A stretch of DNA of 64,000 nucleotides from Rattus norvegicus (lineage: Eukaryota > Chordata > Mammalia > Rodentia > Muridae), in assembly GCF_036323735.1 (NCBI RefSeq), contig NC_086029.1, positions 48,731,357 through 48,795,356 on the forward strand, read 5' to 3'. Every line of letters begins with the position of its first letter. Position 1 is the first letter of the stretch. This document shows, piece after piece, positions 12,520 to 24,039 of this stretch. The notes beneath the pieces were generated by a model. It did no database searches. It saw only the letters and a program-made list of their open reading frames with translations, and was not told the DNA's origin. Made by a program: the position numbers and the translations under genes.

Positions 12520-12655
12520 AAAGTGCAGCAGCACACGCCTTTAATCCCAGCACTTGGGAAGCAGAGGTAGGTGGATCTCTGGGAGTTTGAGGTCAGTCTA
12601 GTCCACATAGTGAGTTCTAGGACAACCAATGCTACATGCTACCCTATCTATCTCA
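12520..12655 (+). mobile_element. B1 SINE
   Basis: B1 body with CACGCCTTTAATCCCAGCAC and following motifs; diverged 3' half. Confidence 0.85.
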
Positions 12656-13136
12656 GGGGCAGGGGAGACCAACAAATCAGCAACTTACTGGCAGAAGTAG
12701 GTCAAATCCTATAGTGTGCTCCATGCAGAGTGAGTCAGTCCTCACCATTCTTGGTTCTTCGGCCCCACTGAGCCCAGACATACCCCTCTTGCTCTGTGAG
12801 CTCATTCCCTAGGCCATCTCACTCATTGCCTGGGGCATTACCAAGGCGAGGCCCACTGGACAGAGCAGTCTATCTGCAGATGTCCTGTGTCATTAACCTC
12901 CGGCCGAGGCCTCCCACTGCCCTGAGCTCTGTGCTCACCTGCCAAGAGCTGACATCTCCAGCTTGACAAGCCCTGCAGCAAGCTCTACTTCAGCTGATGC
13001 AACTCCCCTTCAGCCGCTCATCACCTGCGACTCGGTTCCTTAATTTCTGCATTCCAAAGACTGGCAAATCCTATTGGCCAGATGAGTGGGGAAGGAAACA
13101 ATGAACGTTCAAGGGTTGAGGATTTCTGGGGACAAT

Positions 13137-13612
13137 GTGATCAACCCTAAGTTAGGGTTCTACTGTTCTGAAAAGGCACCATGACCGAGGCATCTTTTAT
13201 AAGAACATTTAACTGGGGCTGGTTTACAGGTTCAGAGGTTCAGTCCATTATCATCAAGGCGGGAACATGGCAGCATCCAGGCAGGCATGGTGCAGGAGGA
13301 GCTGAGAGTTCTACATCTTCATCTGAAGGCAGCTAGCAGAATACTGGCTTCCAGGCAGCAAGGCTGAAGGTCTTAAAGCCAATGCCCACAGTGACACACC
13401 TACCCCAACAAGGCCACATACCCCAACAAGGCCACAGCCACTCCAACAAGGCCACAGCCACCCCAACAAGGCCACAGCCACCCCAACAAGGCCACAGCCA
13501 CTCCAACAAGGCCACACCCACTCCAACAAGGCCACACCCACTCCAACAAGGCCACACCTTCTAATAGTGCCACTCCCTGGGCGGAGCATATACAAACCAA
13601 CACCTGGCAAAG
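13137..13612 (+). mobile_element. MaLR-type LTR with expanded internal repeat
   Basis: Resembles rodent MT/ORR1-type MaLR LTR sequence (GGGGCTGGTTTACAGGTTC and later CCTAATAGTGCCACTCCC). The internal CCAACAAGGCCACA unit has expanded (see 13389-13560). Assigned from memory of the family, without a database. Confidence 0.6.
13389..13560 (+). repeat. 20-bp minisatellite within an LTR
   Basis: About eight tandem copies of CCCCAACAAGGCCACAGCCA with CTCC/CCCC and CAGCCA/CACCCA variants; early copies slightly shorter. Confidence 0.92.
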
Positions 13613-13917
13613 TCAGCCTGAGGAGCAACCTGTCAGCAGCACTCACTGAAGAAGAGACACATCTGTCAGCTGCACTGCCTAAAGAGAGGACACTTTTTTC
13701 TCTGGGTTTTACTTTGAGCAAATAAGACCTTGTTAAGTCAGCACCAATTGTTTTGTGCACAGAATAACCGAAATCTATATAATCTCACAGATGTCCAGAA
13801 CCTCTCCTATCCAGGAACTAACTTTCACATATGCTGAATTTTTTGACCTAACTATACTTTCCAGTGTTGCTACAACCTGTTGATGTCTAGAGCTTTTCAA
13901 AAATTTGTATCACCTTT

Positions 13918-13972
13918 GGAAGAAAGGAAGGAAGGGAGGGAGGGAGGGAGGGAGGGAGGGAGGGAGGAAGGA
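13918..13972 (+). repeat. (GGAA)n/(GGGA)n microsatellite
   Basis: Tetranucleotide purine tract immediately before a B2-like SINE. Confidence 0.92.
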
Positions 13973-13974
13973 GC

Positions 13975-14125
13975 TGGAGAAAGACTCAGCAGCTAAAGCT
14001 CTGGTTGTTCTTGCAGAAGGCCAGGGTTCAGTCCTGGGACCCACATATTGGCTCACAACCATCAGTAAGTCCAGTCCCAGACACTGCACACACACATACA
14101 CATAAAATAAGAATAATACTTTTTT
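13975..14125 (+). mobile_element. B2/B3-like SINE
   Basis: Diverged copy directly downstream of the (GGGA)n tract, with a CA-rich 3' end. Confidence 0.7.
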
Positions 14126-14219
14126 AAAAAGAAAATGACCAAACACTAGTGAAATGAATGAAATAATGAAAATGACTGACTTGGTAATATTTCAGTTATA
14201 GACATGTCATCACTAAGAA

Positions 14220-14335
14220 AATAGTTACAGTTAATTTTAAATTTTTTATTACCCTCAAAACATCCCAGGCCAGAATAAAGTACAAAACAGCAGTGGCTGC
14301 CCCTGGACAGGCAGGTCATGGCTACATCTGTGGGG
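14220..14335 (-). other. Psmg1: Psmg1 3' UTR with poly(A) signal
   Basis: An AATAAA hexamer (minus strand) lies at 14250-14245, about 86 nt after the stop codon, implying a short 3' UTR of roughly 100-115 nt. The exact cleavage site is not visible; the lower edge given is an estimate. Confidence 0.6.
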
Positions 14336-14410
14336 TCATGTGTAAATGTTGCTCTGAATCTCATTTGTAGTCATCAGCTTCTTCAGTATTTCTGTGCTTT
14401 CAGGGATGTT
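14336..14410 (-). CDS. Psmg1: Psmg1 coding exon 7 and stop
   Basis: 75 nt. Acceptor TTTCCAG|AAC. It encodes NIPESTEILKKLMTTNEIQS then NIYT and TGA. The last three residues (Ile-Tyr-Thr) form the putative HbYX docking motif. Confidence 0.95.
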   Translation of the reverse strand, partial: NIPESTEILKKLMTTNEIQSNIYT

Positions 14411-15824
14411 CTGGAAAGAGAAAACAGCTGTCACCGAATACCAGGCCCCACGTCACATACACCCGTGTGAGCTGCCTTTTGCCTTCTTCAATGGAAAGGG
14501 CACAGTGAAGTAGTTCAAGCTGAGGGCATGTCTGAGGGGCTGTCCTGATCGATCATCGATGTAGGAGGCAGCCCACTGCGGGTAGCACCACTCCCTGGGC
14601 TCATAAGGAAGACAGCCGAGCACAAGCCTGCTAGTGAGCAACCAGCAGCATAGCTCCATGGTTTCTGCTTCCATTCCTGACCTGACCTCCTTTCCCTCAG
14701 TGATGGACAGTGGCCCAAAGTGTGAGCCAAGTAAATCCTTTCTTCCCAAAGATGCTCTTGGTTAGAATATTTTATCACAACAACAGAAATTGAACTAGAA
14801 CACATTCAACACATTCCCCTGCCCAAACCCTCCAAAGACTGTCGACTGCTCCACAGCTGCAGTCCCTCAACACCTCATCTCTCACACAGACCCTCCCAAC
14901 CAACCCTCACACGGTGGCTCATGTCCTCCTCACATTCTGTATTCTGCTTCTCCGCTCACTTCTCCCCATTAACATCTGATGTCAGCTCCACTGAACCTCT
15001 CTCAGGTGCCTTTTCTAGGGGTGACTTCTTGTTCCTTCCAAGCAAGCCACTCTACATGCTTCCCAGCATGTGCCTGCCATCACGAGCCAGCACCTCCTCC
15101 TGTCTATGGAGCTTCCGAGGTGAGGCTCACATAGTAGGGTCCAAGATAACTCCTATTCCCAACCATAAACCATGCACTAACTCAGGCCTACTGTATTTAG
15201 TCCATAAGGCGATGGCACTGAGGCCAGGGAGATGGCTCAGCTAAAGTGTCCCAAGAACATGAGGGCCTGAGTTGAGATCCCCTGAGCCTGTGTGAATGCC
15301 GTGCATACTGACTGACAAGTACCTCCATCCCCAGTGCTGAGAAAGAGAGGCAGCAGGACTCCTGGGACAGACAGGCCTATCAGCCTGGCCAGAGCCACAA
15401 GCTCCTGGTTTTAGAGAACAAGGTGAAGAGCGATAGAGGAGGACACCCAGCAATGACCAGACCTGACACACACACACTCACCCAATGACCTACCACAAAC
15501 ACACACACACACACACACACTCACACCCATATACTCACTCACTCACACATTTACCCACACTCACACACACACATACACACCCACACACACACACACACAC
15601 TCACACACACTCACACCCATACACTCACTCACTCACACATTCACCCACACTCACACACAAATATAGACACACACATATATACACACACACACTCACCCAC
15701 AATCACACACACTCACTCACACATCCACCCACACTCACACACACATACACAAAGACACACACACATACACACATACAATTCACTCACACACACACACACA
15801 GACACACCCACACTCACATATACA

Positions 15825-15864
<40 letters not shown>

Positions 15865-18800
15865 GATGACCTAAACCATACCAACCCCCTCCCACACACA
15901 CCGATGACCTACCATAAACACATACACAGCACTGAATTCCACCTCACACCCACACATACTCACTAATCATTTGTTAAAAAAGAGAACAGAACCAACAAGG
16001 CACAGGGGCACACACCTCCAATCCCAGCACTGGGAGAGGCCAGTGTGGGCAGCATGGTGGACTGCTAACTCCAACAAGAGACAAGGCTTCCAGGGTTGTC
16101 ATCCCACCTGCCACAGGTGTCATGTTAGGGCAAAAGCAGGAAATCATTCTCAAGTTGATATGACACTTGATTTTTAATCTCAGAGCAAGTCCTGACACTT
16201 ACTGAGAACACCATCCACAGCTGAAACAGACAACCCTTGCCAGCCCTGAGGGACACAGCCTCAGCTAAATGGGAGAATGCAATTTAGCTAGCCACACAAG
16301 CCCACTGGAAAAGGAGCTAAATCTGAAGTAACTCGGGGATGAAGAGATGGCCCACAGGTAACAGCACTTCGGGCTCTGGCAGAGGACCTGGGTTCCTCTC
16401 CCATCACCATGTCAGTGGCTAATAACGCCTGTAACTTCCACTCCCAACAGGCACGTGCATGCCTAACCCACATGCATAAATAAAACTAGGGCACATGGGA
16501 TGTCACTGTGTACTCTAATGCGCACACAGAACCGAAGCCTCCACCTCATTGTGAGGACCAGCTGGAGCACGGCGAGGAAACAACACGTTCTAAGTGGCTC
16601 ACTGCGAAGCTCCAGCCATGCGTGCTGCTCAGGCATTTCCCATCATGCAGTTCACTGTGATAGCTCAGCTATTAATGGGGAGAGCAGCAACCTTACCTTC
16701 ACCAAGCATTTCAAGCTCCTGGACGAAAAGATGGGCTTAAAAGCTTCGACTGTGACAAGGTCCAACTTCATCACATCCGTGTAGCACACATACAGAACCG
16801 CAGGGACTTTCCACACTTGACAGTAGCTCAGAACTACAAACACACAAGGGAAAAAACTGCTCATTCTGTTTGGTTGGTTGGTTGGTTTTGCTTTTTAAGC
16901 AGGGTTTCTCTCTGTAGCCCTGGCTGTCCTGGAACTCACTCTGTAGACCAGGCCGGCCCTGAACTCACCAAGATCTGCCTGCTTCTGCTTCCCACGTGCT
17001 GGGATTAAAGGTGTGTGCAGGTACTGCCCAGCTCTATGACAAGATTCCTAAGTTAAATGTTTTAAATAATAAAAACTGTTCTGAGAAAGTCTATTTTTGC
17101 CTCTTTCAGTCAAGGTACCTACTATCACGTTGACCCAATTAACCAACTCAAAACCAACTCCCTCCCTAGTAATATGTTTTGTAAATATTATCTTTATTTT
17201 TCATTTTCTGAATATCCATCATAATTGTAAGAGCTGAAGTATTAGAATAGACTTCATGCTCTCTGTAAGGGGACACGGAGAGTAATATATAAGGCATATG
17301 TGAACTAGTTTTCTCTTACTAGTAACGCTTGAAAGTGCATTTAGCAGAAACACAGCGCTGAGAGCAATGGCACCCTGTTCTGACATAATGTGTGAGCAGT
17401 GCTGTGACGTCAGTAGTGTCAGCATGACAGGGTCTACAACGACCTGGGAGACAAGGCTCTGGACATGCCTGCCGGGTCACCCAGGCAGACCCTCTAACTG
17501 TGGGTGCCACAGTGCCAAAGGCTGAGGGATAAAAGAGAAGGAGCTGAGTAAGCTTCACCTTACTCTACTTCCTGATGCAGATGCAATGTGCCCAATGGCC
17601 TCAGCGCTTACTGCCATGAGGGAACGTGTCCCCTTCAGCTGTAAGCCAGAATAACCCTTTCTCCCATAAAGTGGATATTTTGTCACTAGAGAAGCAACTC
17701 ATAAATAAGAAGCATGATGAAAATGTTAAGAAGAACAACCAAGGGGCTGGAGGGATGGCTCCACAGTTAAGAACTGCTCTTCCAGAGGTCATGAGTTCAA
17801 TTCCCAGCAACCTCATGGTGGCTAACAATCACGTTTAAAGACAGCAACAATTTGCATATATAAAATAAATAAATCTTCAAAAAAAAGATTAACAATCAAG
17901 CGTCAACATCCAAAACTTTCTACTTTGACAATTTAAATTGCTAACTCTCACATACCAATAACCTACGTCTAACACTGGGTCCCACGCTGAGACTGAAGGA
18001 TCTGAAACTGGAAAGAGGCACAGCAGCAGAGAGCGCAAGCTGCTGTCAGACTGTAAGCCAGGGCATCCTGAGAAGCCGACTCTCACGTCCATGCCAGCAC
18101 AGACCCAAAGAGTCAACAGCAACGAGCCGCCAGCCGAGACCAGACAAAGTACTTCATAAAGTATTTACTTATAAAGCAACAGCCATCAATAAAGCCCGTG
18201 ACACAGTGTGAAGGCTGTGACCTTCAGTCCCACCTGCTGCAGACAGGCCGTGCACAATGTTCGGCTGTTCCAGCAGTGGGCAGTAGACGGTATCTTTGAA
18301 TTTCTGAGTTTTTAGGGCTCTCAGGAAAGGAGAAGAAAGGTTGTAGGTAGACTCGCAGGTCTTATACTCTGTGATGTGTCGACACGTGAGAACTGTTACC
18401 TGCATGTTCTTTCTGGGTCGGAAGCCGAAAACCTAAGAGAACATGAATTTTATGTTAAATTGAATTTTTTCTCACAATATAAACATTGCAGCAGACAGCA
18501 ACACTTCATGTTGCAGGCGTGCAGCAGACTGCCTGTGACCACGCTCTGAAGTGCAGCTAAGCAATCTTCATTTCATTTTCTTATCTCTGACCTGAGTTGT
18601 GACTGCCACCCCGAGCAACGATGAGCTTCATTTTGGTATCCACGTTCAAATGGACAGAGGTGGTGTTGGACACATCCTCCTTACTGACAGGTGGGATAAG
18701 AGGTAAATGGTGAAGCTCTGGGCACGCACTCACCATCTGACTGCTGCACGCACCCTGTCCCCACACAAATATACACTTGTGCTTCTACCGAAAACAAGTC

Positions 18801-21800
18801 TGTGCCAGCCATGAGGAATGTATGCAGCAAAGTATGGATGCAGTAAGTATTCCTCAGTCAAACGCCAAAACCTTTGCCTGCCTAGGGACAAGGCCCCATG
18901 GGAAGCTTCGTACCATGAAACTTCACAGCTTTAAAATGTTATAGACTCTGTTTAAGCTATATATGAAACATGAACTTTTGTTTAAACTTGAGTCAACTTA
19001 TCCCTGAGACATGTCATTCCAAATATACAAATATTCCAAAACTTTAAAAAATATGAAATATAAAACATTTATATATGAAATATAAAACATTCAGGAGAAG
19101 GCATGTTCAATATATAATAGATAACTGCCCAAATTATAGTTTTTCTCCTAAGTCCCTGAATTCAATTTTCCAAAATGAGAGCTTGTAACCATACCTAATG
19201 CTAAGAAACACAGGTGTGGTGTGCACTTGGGTGTGTGGTAGTGAATGGTGGCTACCCTCTCAAGGCCCCTGATGCTTTCCTCTCCTCTGTGCTAGGCGAC
19301 AGCAGAGTCTGACATGATGACAGGTACCTTGCTGTGCTGCTCGTTTTAAACATGTTCTTTTATTTTTTTGCTTTTCTGAAATGATTTCTCTATGTAGCTC
19401 TGGCTATCCTGGAACTTGTTCTGTAGACCAGGCTGGCCTTGAATTCCCAGAGATCCACCTGCCTCTGACTCTGAGTGCTGGGATTAAAGGTGTGCACCAC
19501 CATCACTTGGCTACAAACTTTCCTTTAAAAAAAAGGGGGTGGGGGGCTGGAGAGATGGCTCAGTGGTTAAGAGCACTAACTGCTCTCCCAGAGGTCCTGA
19601 GTTCAATTCCCGGCAACCACATGGTGGCTCACAACCATCTGTAATGAGATCCGATGCCCTCTGCTGGTGTGTCTGAAGACAGCTATAGTGTCCTCATCTA
19701 TAATAAATAAATATTTAAAAAAACATAACAAAACTCCTACAATATTTTCTTAAAGAAACAAAGTTCTTATCTAATATTTGACTGCAAAGATCTAAGTGAC
19801 AAGACCCCCCGCCCGCAAGAACGGCTGGTACACAGGACTAGCGAGTCAGGTCCTCTCCCTCAGGTCCTCTCCCTCTTACCTTCTCCAACCACTGGAACTG
19901 CTGATCCTCAGCAATGTAGCAGCTACACTGGCAGAGAAGAACCTGAAAGGAATTTCCAGAGTTCAGTGCACACACCCCTGGTCCTGCCATTATATGAGCA
20001 CCTCCTAAACACCAGTAACGACGTCATCACCTATGGAGCAGAAAGCCCCCAGAGCCCCATGTGTTCACTCAGAGGGCCAACAGCCTTGAGGTCACTAGCT
20101 GTGTCGGTGAGAGGGTGTGGCATCTAGCTCCTTTGCTCCTGGCCCTGGCTTCGGCTGTCGGCCCCTGCAGACCTGCCATGGAGCCCCAGCTCTCCCCACC
20201 TCGGCAGGCCTTCGAGCAAAGGGTCGGCCCCAGTCAAGCACTGGAACCTGCAGGCCAAAGCAGCCTTTTCTCTCTGTAAGCTGACTGTCATTAAGGCATC
20301 TGTTACAGCAATAGGAGGTAGCACAGCAGGTTGCTCGTCTGCTGAGCCTAACATTGAAAAATGAGGCCTGAATCCCCCTGAGACATTAGAAACGAATTAT
20401 CAGGATAGAGAATACCCTGAGTGGCAGGGGAGAGGCCTGGCACGAGAACCTGCTTTGCTGTTGAGGGCGTGCCTACATGACTGTGTTTTAAGAATTTTAA
20501 GTCAAGTCTCACATACCGAGGGATCTGATTTCAGTTGATAAAACACACAGAAAACATCTGTAGGGGACAGGTGGACAGTGTCTGTAGTTCTGCACCATTC
20601 ATTCCAGAGCTTAGCACAACCGACTTCTTCCCAGACTCCTGAGTTCATAACAAACGATGAAAGGAACGCTGTGGAGAGAAATGTTCACGTGAACTGGCGT
20701 CTGCTGCGTGAGCTATACTTCCTACTCAGACTGAAGCTCAGCCACCCCAGAGCTCACCACTGAAGCAATCATGAGATCGCCCGTCTGCCTGGGGGCTGGA
20801 GAGACCGTTCAGAGTTCACTCTGACAACTTCTCTTGCTGTGCCTCAGTTTGGTTCCCAGCATCCAGCCCTGGTGACTCACAACCGTCTGTAATTCTAACT
20901 CTGGGGATCTGGTGCCCTCCTCTGGCTTATGCTCTTGAGTAAGCCCACACACAAAAATATGCTCATAATTAAATTTTGTTGTTGGGTGTTTTGTTTTTCA
21001 AAACAAGGTTTCTCTATGTAGGCTTGGCTGTCCTAGAACTCCATCTGTAGACCAGGCTAGCCTTGAACTCATGAAGTCCACCCATCCTGCCTCCTAAGTA
21101 CAGTATGGATTAAAGGAGTACACCACCATACCTGCCATAAATTTCTTTTTAAAATATTATAGACCATCCAACTGGACCACTTTGGAGCAAACAAAATTTG
21201 AGGCTGAGGAGTGAAAGTCTACACTCTCCACACAAAACTACAAACAGGGACTGGAAAGGCAGGCGACAATGTCTGCAGAGTTTGTACTAGTCTCACAATG
21301 GAACACTCCTCTAAAACAATTAGGCAAGCAGACCTTTATATAACGGGTGAGCCTACTGTTACTTACACAATCTCTAAAGTCCTAGGGCTCACTTACAGAG
21401 CAAGAGCTCTTAACTAGAGTTCCCAAATGATTTCCTCAGAGCCTGTTAACCCACTGAAGTTACAAAGGTCTCCACGTGTACTGACATACAACACTGTTCC
21501 AAGCAAACTCACATTATTCCACTTTCAACCTACCAGGTCAATAAATGCATTCAAAGACCTTAGAACTGAAGTGTTCCAGATGCTTACGATTACTGCTAGA
21601 CGTGTGGACACAGCAGGCTGGAAAACGGGGCCTAGAACTGTAATTCTGAAGCTAAGCGTATTTCCTTTAAATCTCATTACAAAGATGGAAAAACAGGCAA
21701 TCTACCTTACTTGAAATGACTGTGGCTGTTTAAGACAGGGCCTTGTGGAGCCCGGCTCGGTCTTGGAACTTCTCCGTGCTCCCATCTGCCATCTCCCGCC

Positions 21801-23658
21801 TGCTGAGGGCTAGGGTTGCACAGCGCCCAGTTCATACAGTATTGGGATTCGAACCCAAGGTCCTGTGCTTCATAGGCAAGCACTGTGCCACCTGAGCCAC
21901 ACGCCCAGGGCCTGCTGGGATCCTTTTAAAATACATACGAGATGTAGGAAGAAACATTCTTCCAACAGGACGTCTACCCCTGACACTGGCGCTTACCCGT
22001 GGCGTTACTTCCTACTGCAAGGATGAACTTGGAGCAAGGGTGCTTCTCTAGGAGCACAGCCTCCAGACATGTTTCTGTCTGTCTTCGGAGAAGCTTCACC
22101 TCCCTGACAGCAAGAGACAAAAGTAAACAAATGTCACTCACTGTAACGACCGTCACACTGGAAGAGATGGTAATAGAATGACAGACAGACAGATTAAGAG
22201 AAAAGTGACAGATGCTATATAGAACTGGATGCACACATAGATGGAAGACAGATGAGATCGATGGTGGACAGACATGCGACTTATATAGATATGGTAGGCA
22301 GGTGCAATATACACAACGTATATACACAGATGGGTAAATAGGTAGGTGACAGAAGAGAGATGAGTGGATAGCTGGATTGATAGATGGTATTAGATAAAAG
22401 AAACGGTGTCCTGGGTGGCCTGGCGAATGGAAATACTGTAGGCTCAGGCAATGACTACTCACAGACTCAATGAGTAAAACTACTAACAAACTTCATACAA
22501 GCATCTCAAACACTCCTGCCAGCAAAATGCTTAACGTGGCCAAGTGTCCAAACAAACGTTGAAGCATTTAGTTGTGACAAAAGCAAGTGAAGCCTGACCA
22601 TCGGACAAGTCGAGGCTCTCGGGAAGAGTTTGAAAAGGGAGAGGGGACCCAGAGCTAACCCTGTAGCACAGCTTTCAGTACCCAAATCCTGACAGGAGAG
22701 AGCTGGTCACCCAGGGGTGTTGACACAGAGGCTTATAGGAGGATCATGCCACAGTCAGAGATAGCAACACCAGCTAACACCAGAGAAAACCAGGTGAGAG
22801 GCAAGTGCAAGAACCAAAAATGAGGGGGGGTGGGTAGGTGGTGAGGGGGTTGTTGTAAATGAAACAGAGTGCCAAAAGTGTCTGTAGTTGACAGAAATCA
22901 CCAGAAAGTATATTTTAAAAATCTAGGTGAATTTGATTGTGAACTGGTATGACACTGAAAACTTATTAGCATATCTGGGGCAGGGAAGGTGCTAAGTTGC
23001 CACCACAACCATGACGACCCAAGTTCTGATCCCAGAACCCACCTAAATGTCGAGAGTGAAGGTTCTGGGAAAACAGGATAATCTCTTATGGTCTGGAGGT
23101 CAGCCAGTGAAGCAGAAACAGTGAGGTCTGGGTTCAATTTAAGATTTCTCAAAAAGGTGGTAAACGCCACCGGGCACCCAACTCCAACCTCTGGTCCAGC
23201 AACAAACAAACAAAATAAATGAATACGCATAAAGACAGCATGCTTAGGAAGAGTTTCCTAACTGGAAACTAGTAGGGGTGGTGTGAGAAAAAATGGATGT
23301 GGTAAAACCTTGGCCAAGGGGCCGGCATAACCTCATTTCTGTGTATTTAACAGTAGTTTTGCAAGAAATACGGCGGACACGCGGCGTAACCTAAAGCGTA
23401 GGGTGGAGGGAGGGCAAGCATTGCTGGGTTGTCAGCGTCCCAGCGTGAACGCAGGGCACTCGGCAGGCCAACACCGCCTGATGCTCGCCCCGCCGGTGGG
23501 GAGGCCTTCCCGGAGCCTGACCTCTTCCGCGCAAGCTTCCGCCGGACCTCCCGGTCCTCCGGCGTGTCCCGCCTGCTCTGCTCCTCCTCCTCTTCCTCCT
23601 CCTCAGTCCCAGCTCGGCATGGCCCCTTCACCACCTCACCAAAGAACGTAGCAGCCAT
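14336..23658 (-). CDS. Psmg1: Psmg1, proteasome assembly chaperone 1 (complete, 7 coding exons)
   Basis: Coding exons on the minus strand: 23658-23522, 22103-21997, 20668-20517, 19942-19880, 18432-18234, 16833-16697 and 14410-14336. Every intron is GT-AG and the phases join to 870 nt, i.e. 289 residues plus TGA; the human protein is 288. The reading MAATFFGEVVK at the start and EIQSNIYT at the end match mammalian PSMG1 (PAC1/DSCR2) as I know it. The start ATG has a strong context (G at -3 and +4). The family forms a heterodimer with PSMG2 that promotes assembly of the 20S proteasome alpha ring and prevents off-pathway dimers. The C-terminal Ile-Tyr-Thr fits the HbYX-type tail used by such chaperones to dock in alpha-subunit pockets (family knowledge). 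An acidic run of Glu lies near residues 19-26. No frameshift or stop is seen, so the gene looks functional. Confidence 0.96.
14450..14810 (+). mobile_element. MaLR-like LTR remnant
   Basis: The 3' half (AAGTAAATCCTTTCTTCCC, then AATATTTTATCACAACAAC) matches the end of a common rodent MaLR LTR. It lies inside Psmg1 intron 6. Confidence 0.55.
15217..15470 (+). mobile_element. B4-like SINE
   Basis: Composite with a B2-like head and B1-like 3' part; its tail is continued by the long (CA)n tract. Confidence 0.55.
15468..15864 (+). repeat. Long interrupted (CA)n array
   Basis: Nearly 400 bp of CA with ordered CACT, CACTCACTCA and CACATTCACC interruptions that recur, so parts of the array were themselves duplicated. 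Confidence 0.95.
16335..16490 (+). mobile_element. B2-like SINE
   Basis: Old diverged B2 with AAATAAAAC tail. Confidence 0.65.
16697..16833 (-). CDS. Psmg1: Psmg1 coding exon 6
   Basis: 137 nt. Acceptor TTTGTAG|TT. It encodes LSYCQVWKVPAVLYVCYTD to SSRSLKCLVK, ending in phase 0 at donor GTAAGG. Confidence 0.95.
16893..17035 (-). mobile_element. B1 SINE
   Basis: Reverse B1 with the GGGTTTCTCTCTGTAGCCC-type head complement and TGCTGGGATTAAAGGTGTG. In Psmg1 intron 5 beside exon 6. Confidence 0.9.
17420..17720 (+). mobile_element. MaLR-like LTR tail
   Basis: TGTAAGCCAGAATAACCCTT and a following TTTTGTCACTAGAGAAGCAA look like the end of the same LTR class. In Psmg1 intron 5. Confidence 0.45.
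17741..17880 (+). mobile_element. B2 SINE
   Basis: B2 with an internal deletion before the AAATAAATAAATC tail. Confidence 0.85.
18234..18432 (-). CDS. Psmg1: Psmg1 coding exon 5
   Basis: 199 nt. It encodes VFGFRPRKNMQVTVLTCRH through LLEQPNIVHGLSAA. The donor CAG|GTGGGA splits the following Val codon (phase 1). This is the largest exon of the chaperone fold. Confidence 0.95.
19358..19512 (-). mobile_element. B1 SINE
   Basis: Reverse B1, well preserved. Confidence 0.9.
19544..19722 (+). mobile_element. B2 SINE
   Basis: Near-consensus B2 directly after the B1 at 19,358. Confidence 0.92.
19880..19942 (-). CDS. Psmg1: Psmg1 coding exon 4
   Basis: 63 nt, phase 0 at both ends. It encodes VLLCQCSCYIAEDQQFQWLE followed by Lys. 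Acceptor TTTCAG, donor GTAAGA. Confidence 0.95.
20055..20335 (+). mobile_element. LTR-like remnant
   Basis: CAGCCTTTTCTCTCTGTAAG followed by CTGTTACAGCAATAGGAGG resembles a MaLR LTR end. Low certainty; in Psmg1 intron 3. Confidence 0.4.
20517..20668 (-). CDS. Psmg1: Psmg1 coding exon 3
   Basis: 152 nt, not obvious from long ORFs. Reading from the acceptor CCACAG|CG gives FLSSFVMNSGVWEEVGCAK and then LWNEWCRTTD, nearly identical to human PSMG1. It ends at QLKSDPS before the donor GTATGT. An internal CCCCTACAG looks like an acceptor but is coding (Ser-Pro-Thr-Asp). Confidence 0.95.
20797..20980 (+). mobile_element. B2-like SINE
   Basis: Diverged B2 just upstream of Psmg1 exon 3 in transcript sense. 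Confidence 0.75.
20983..21135 (-). mobile_element. B1 SINE
   Basis: Reverse B1 abutting the B2 at 20,797. Confidence 0.88.
21727..21912 (-). mobile_element. B4 (ID-B1 hybrid) SINE
   Basis: Reverse copy with a tRNA-like ID segment (GGGATTCGAACCCAAGGTCC) joined to a B1-like part. Confidence 0.6.
21997..22103 (-). CDS. Psmg1: Psmg1 coding exon 2
   Basis: 107 nt. The acceptor TCAG|GGAGG completes Arg-Glu-Val-Lys-Leu-Leu-Arg-Arg. The reading EKHPCSKFILAVGSNAT is close to the human segment EKYPCSKFIIAIGNNAV. The donor is G|GTAAGC and the exon ends in phase 1. Confidence 0.95.
22165..22400 (+). repeat. Degenerate GACA/GATA tract
   Basis: Starts GACAGACAGACAG and continues as decayed GATGG/TAGATA-type units; an old tetranucleotide array directly beyond Psmg1 exon 2. 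Confidence 0.65.
22975..23220 (+). mobile_element. B4/B3-like SINE
   Basis: Diverged composite ending in an AACAAACAAACAAAATAAAT tail. Confidence 0.5.
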
Positions 23659-23900
23659 GGCACCTCAGCCCCGCGCGGCCAGACGGCGCCTGCGCGCCGG
23701 CCCCAGCCACGCCCTTCAGACCACGCCCCCGACCCGCCTGAGCCAGGCCACGCCCTCAGCCTGGGTGAAGGTCTCAGAACTTCCGGTCCGCCGCGGGATC
23801 TGTTCCGCGGCGCGCTTCCGTCACCCTGCTGACCCGGGCACGCAGGGCCCGCTCCACATCCCGCCGCCCGCCTGCAAGGACCCACCCGTGGAGGAAACCC
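23380..23900 (-). promoter_or_regulatory. Psmg1: Psmg1 CpG-island promoter
   Basis: A GC-rich, CpG-dense stretch in an otherwise AT-rich, CpG-poor window, centred on the Psmg1 start codon. No TATA box is evident. An ETS-type motif CCGGAAGT (minus strand) lies at 23786-23779, about 120 bp upstream of the ATG. Long ORFs on the plus strand here are what CpG-rich DNA produces and are not supported as genes. Confidence 0.75.
23522..23658 (-). CDS. Psmg1: Psmg1 coding exon 1
   Basis: 137 nt, from the ATG at 23658-23656 to the donor AG|GTCAGG. It encodes residues 1-45 plus two bases of Arg46. It includes a poly-Glu stretch encoded by a TCC-type run on the plus strand, so length variation is likely there. 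Confidence 0.95.
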
Positions 23901-24039
23901 AGAGCTGCGAGTGAAGCACAGACAGCTCCAGGGGTGATGACTGCAAGCGGATCCAGAGGACATGAGTGAAGCTGCAAGGCTAGGCTTTTTAAAAACCTGG
24001 CCATGTGTAACTCATATACACTGTTTTCTTTTTTGGTTC

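Noticed and set aside
13389..13560. CRISPR-like repeat array
   Set aside because: There are no unique spacers, the units are directly tandem, and the host is a mammalian genome. The 76-bp array at 30,957 was rejected for the same reason.
15485..15901. Long Thr/His and Cys/Val repeat frames on both strands
   Set aside because: They are translations of the (CA)n array with no composition or family support for a gene.
23403..23914. Plus-strand Pro/Ser/Ala-rich frame in the Psmg1 CpG island
   Set aside because: CpG-rich DNA is open by chance, and the antisense frame overlaps the verified Psmg1 exon 1. Divergent promoter transcription is possible but unsupported.
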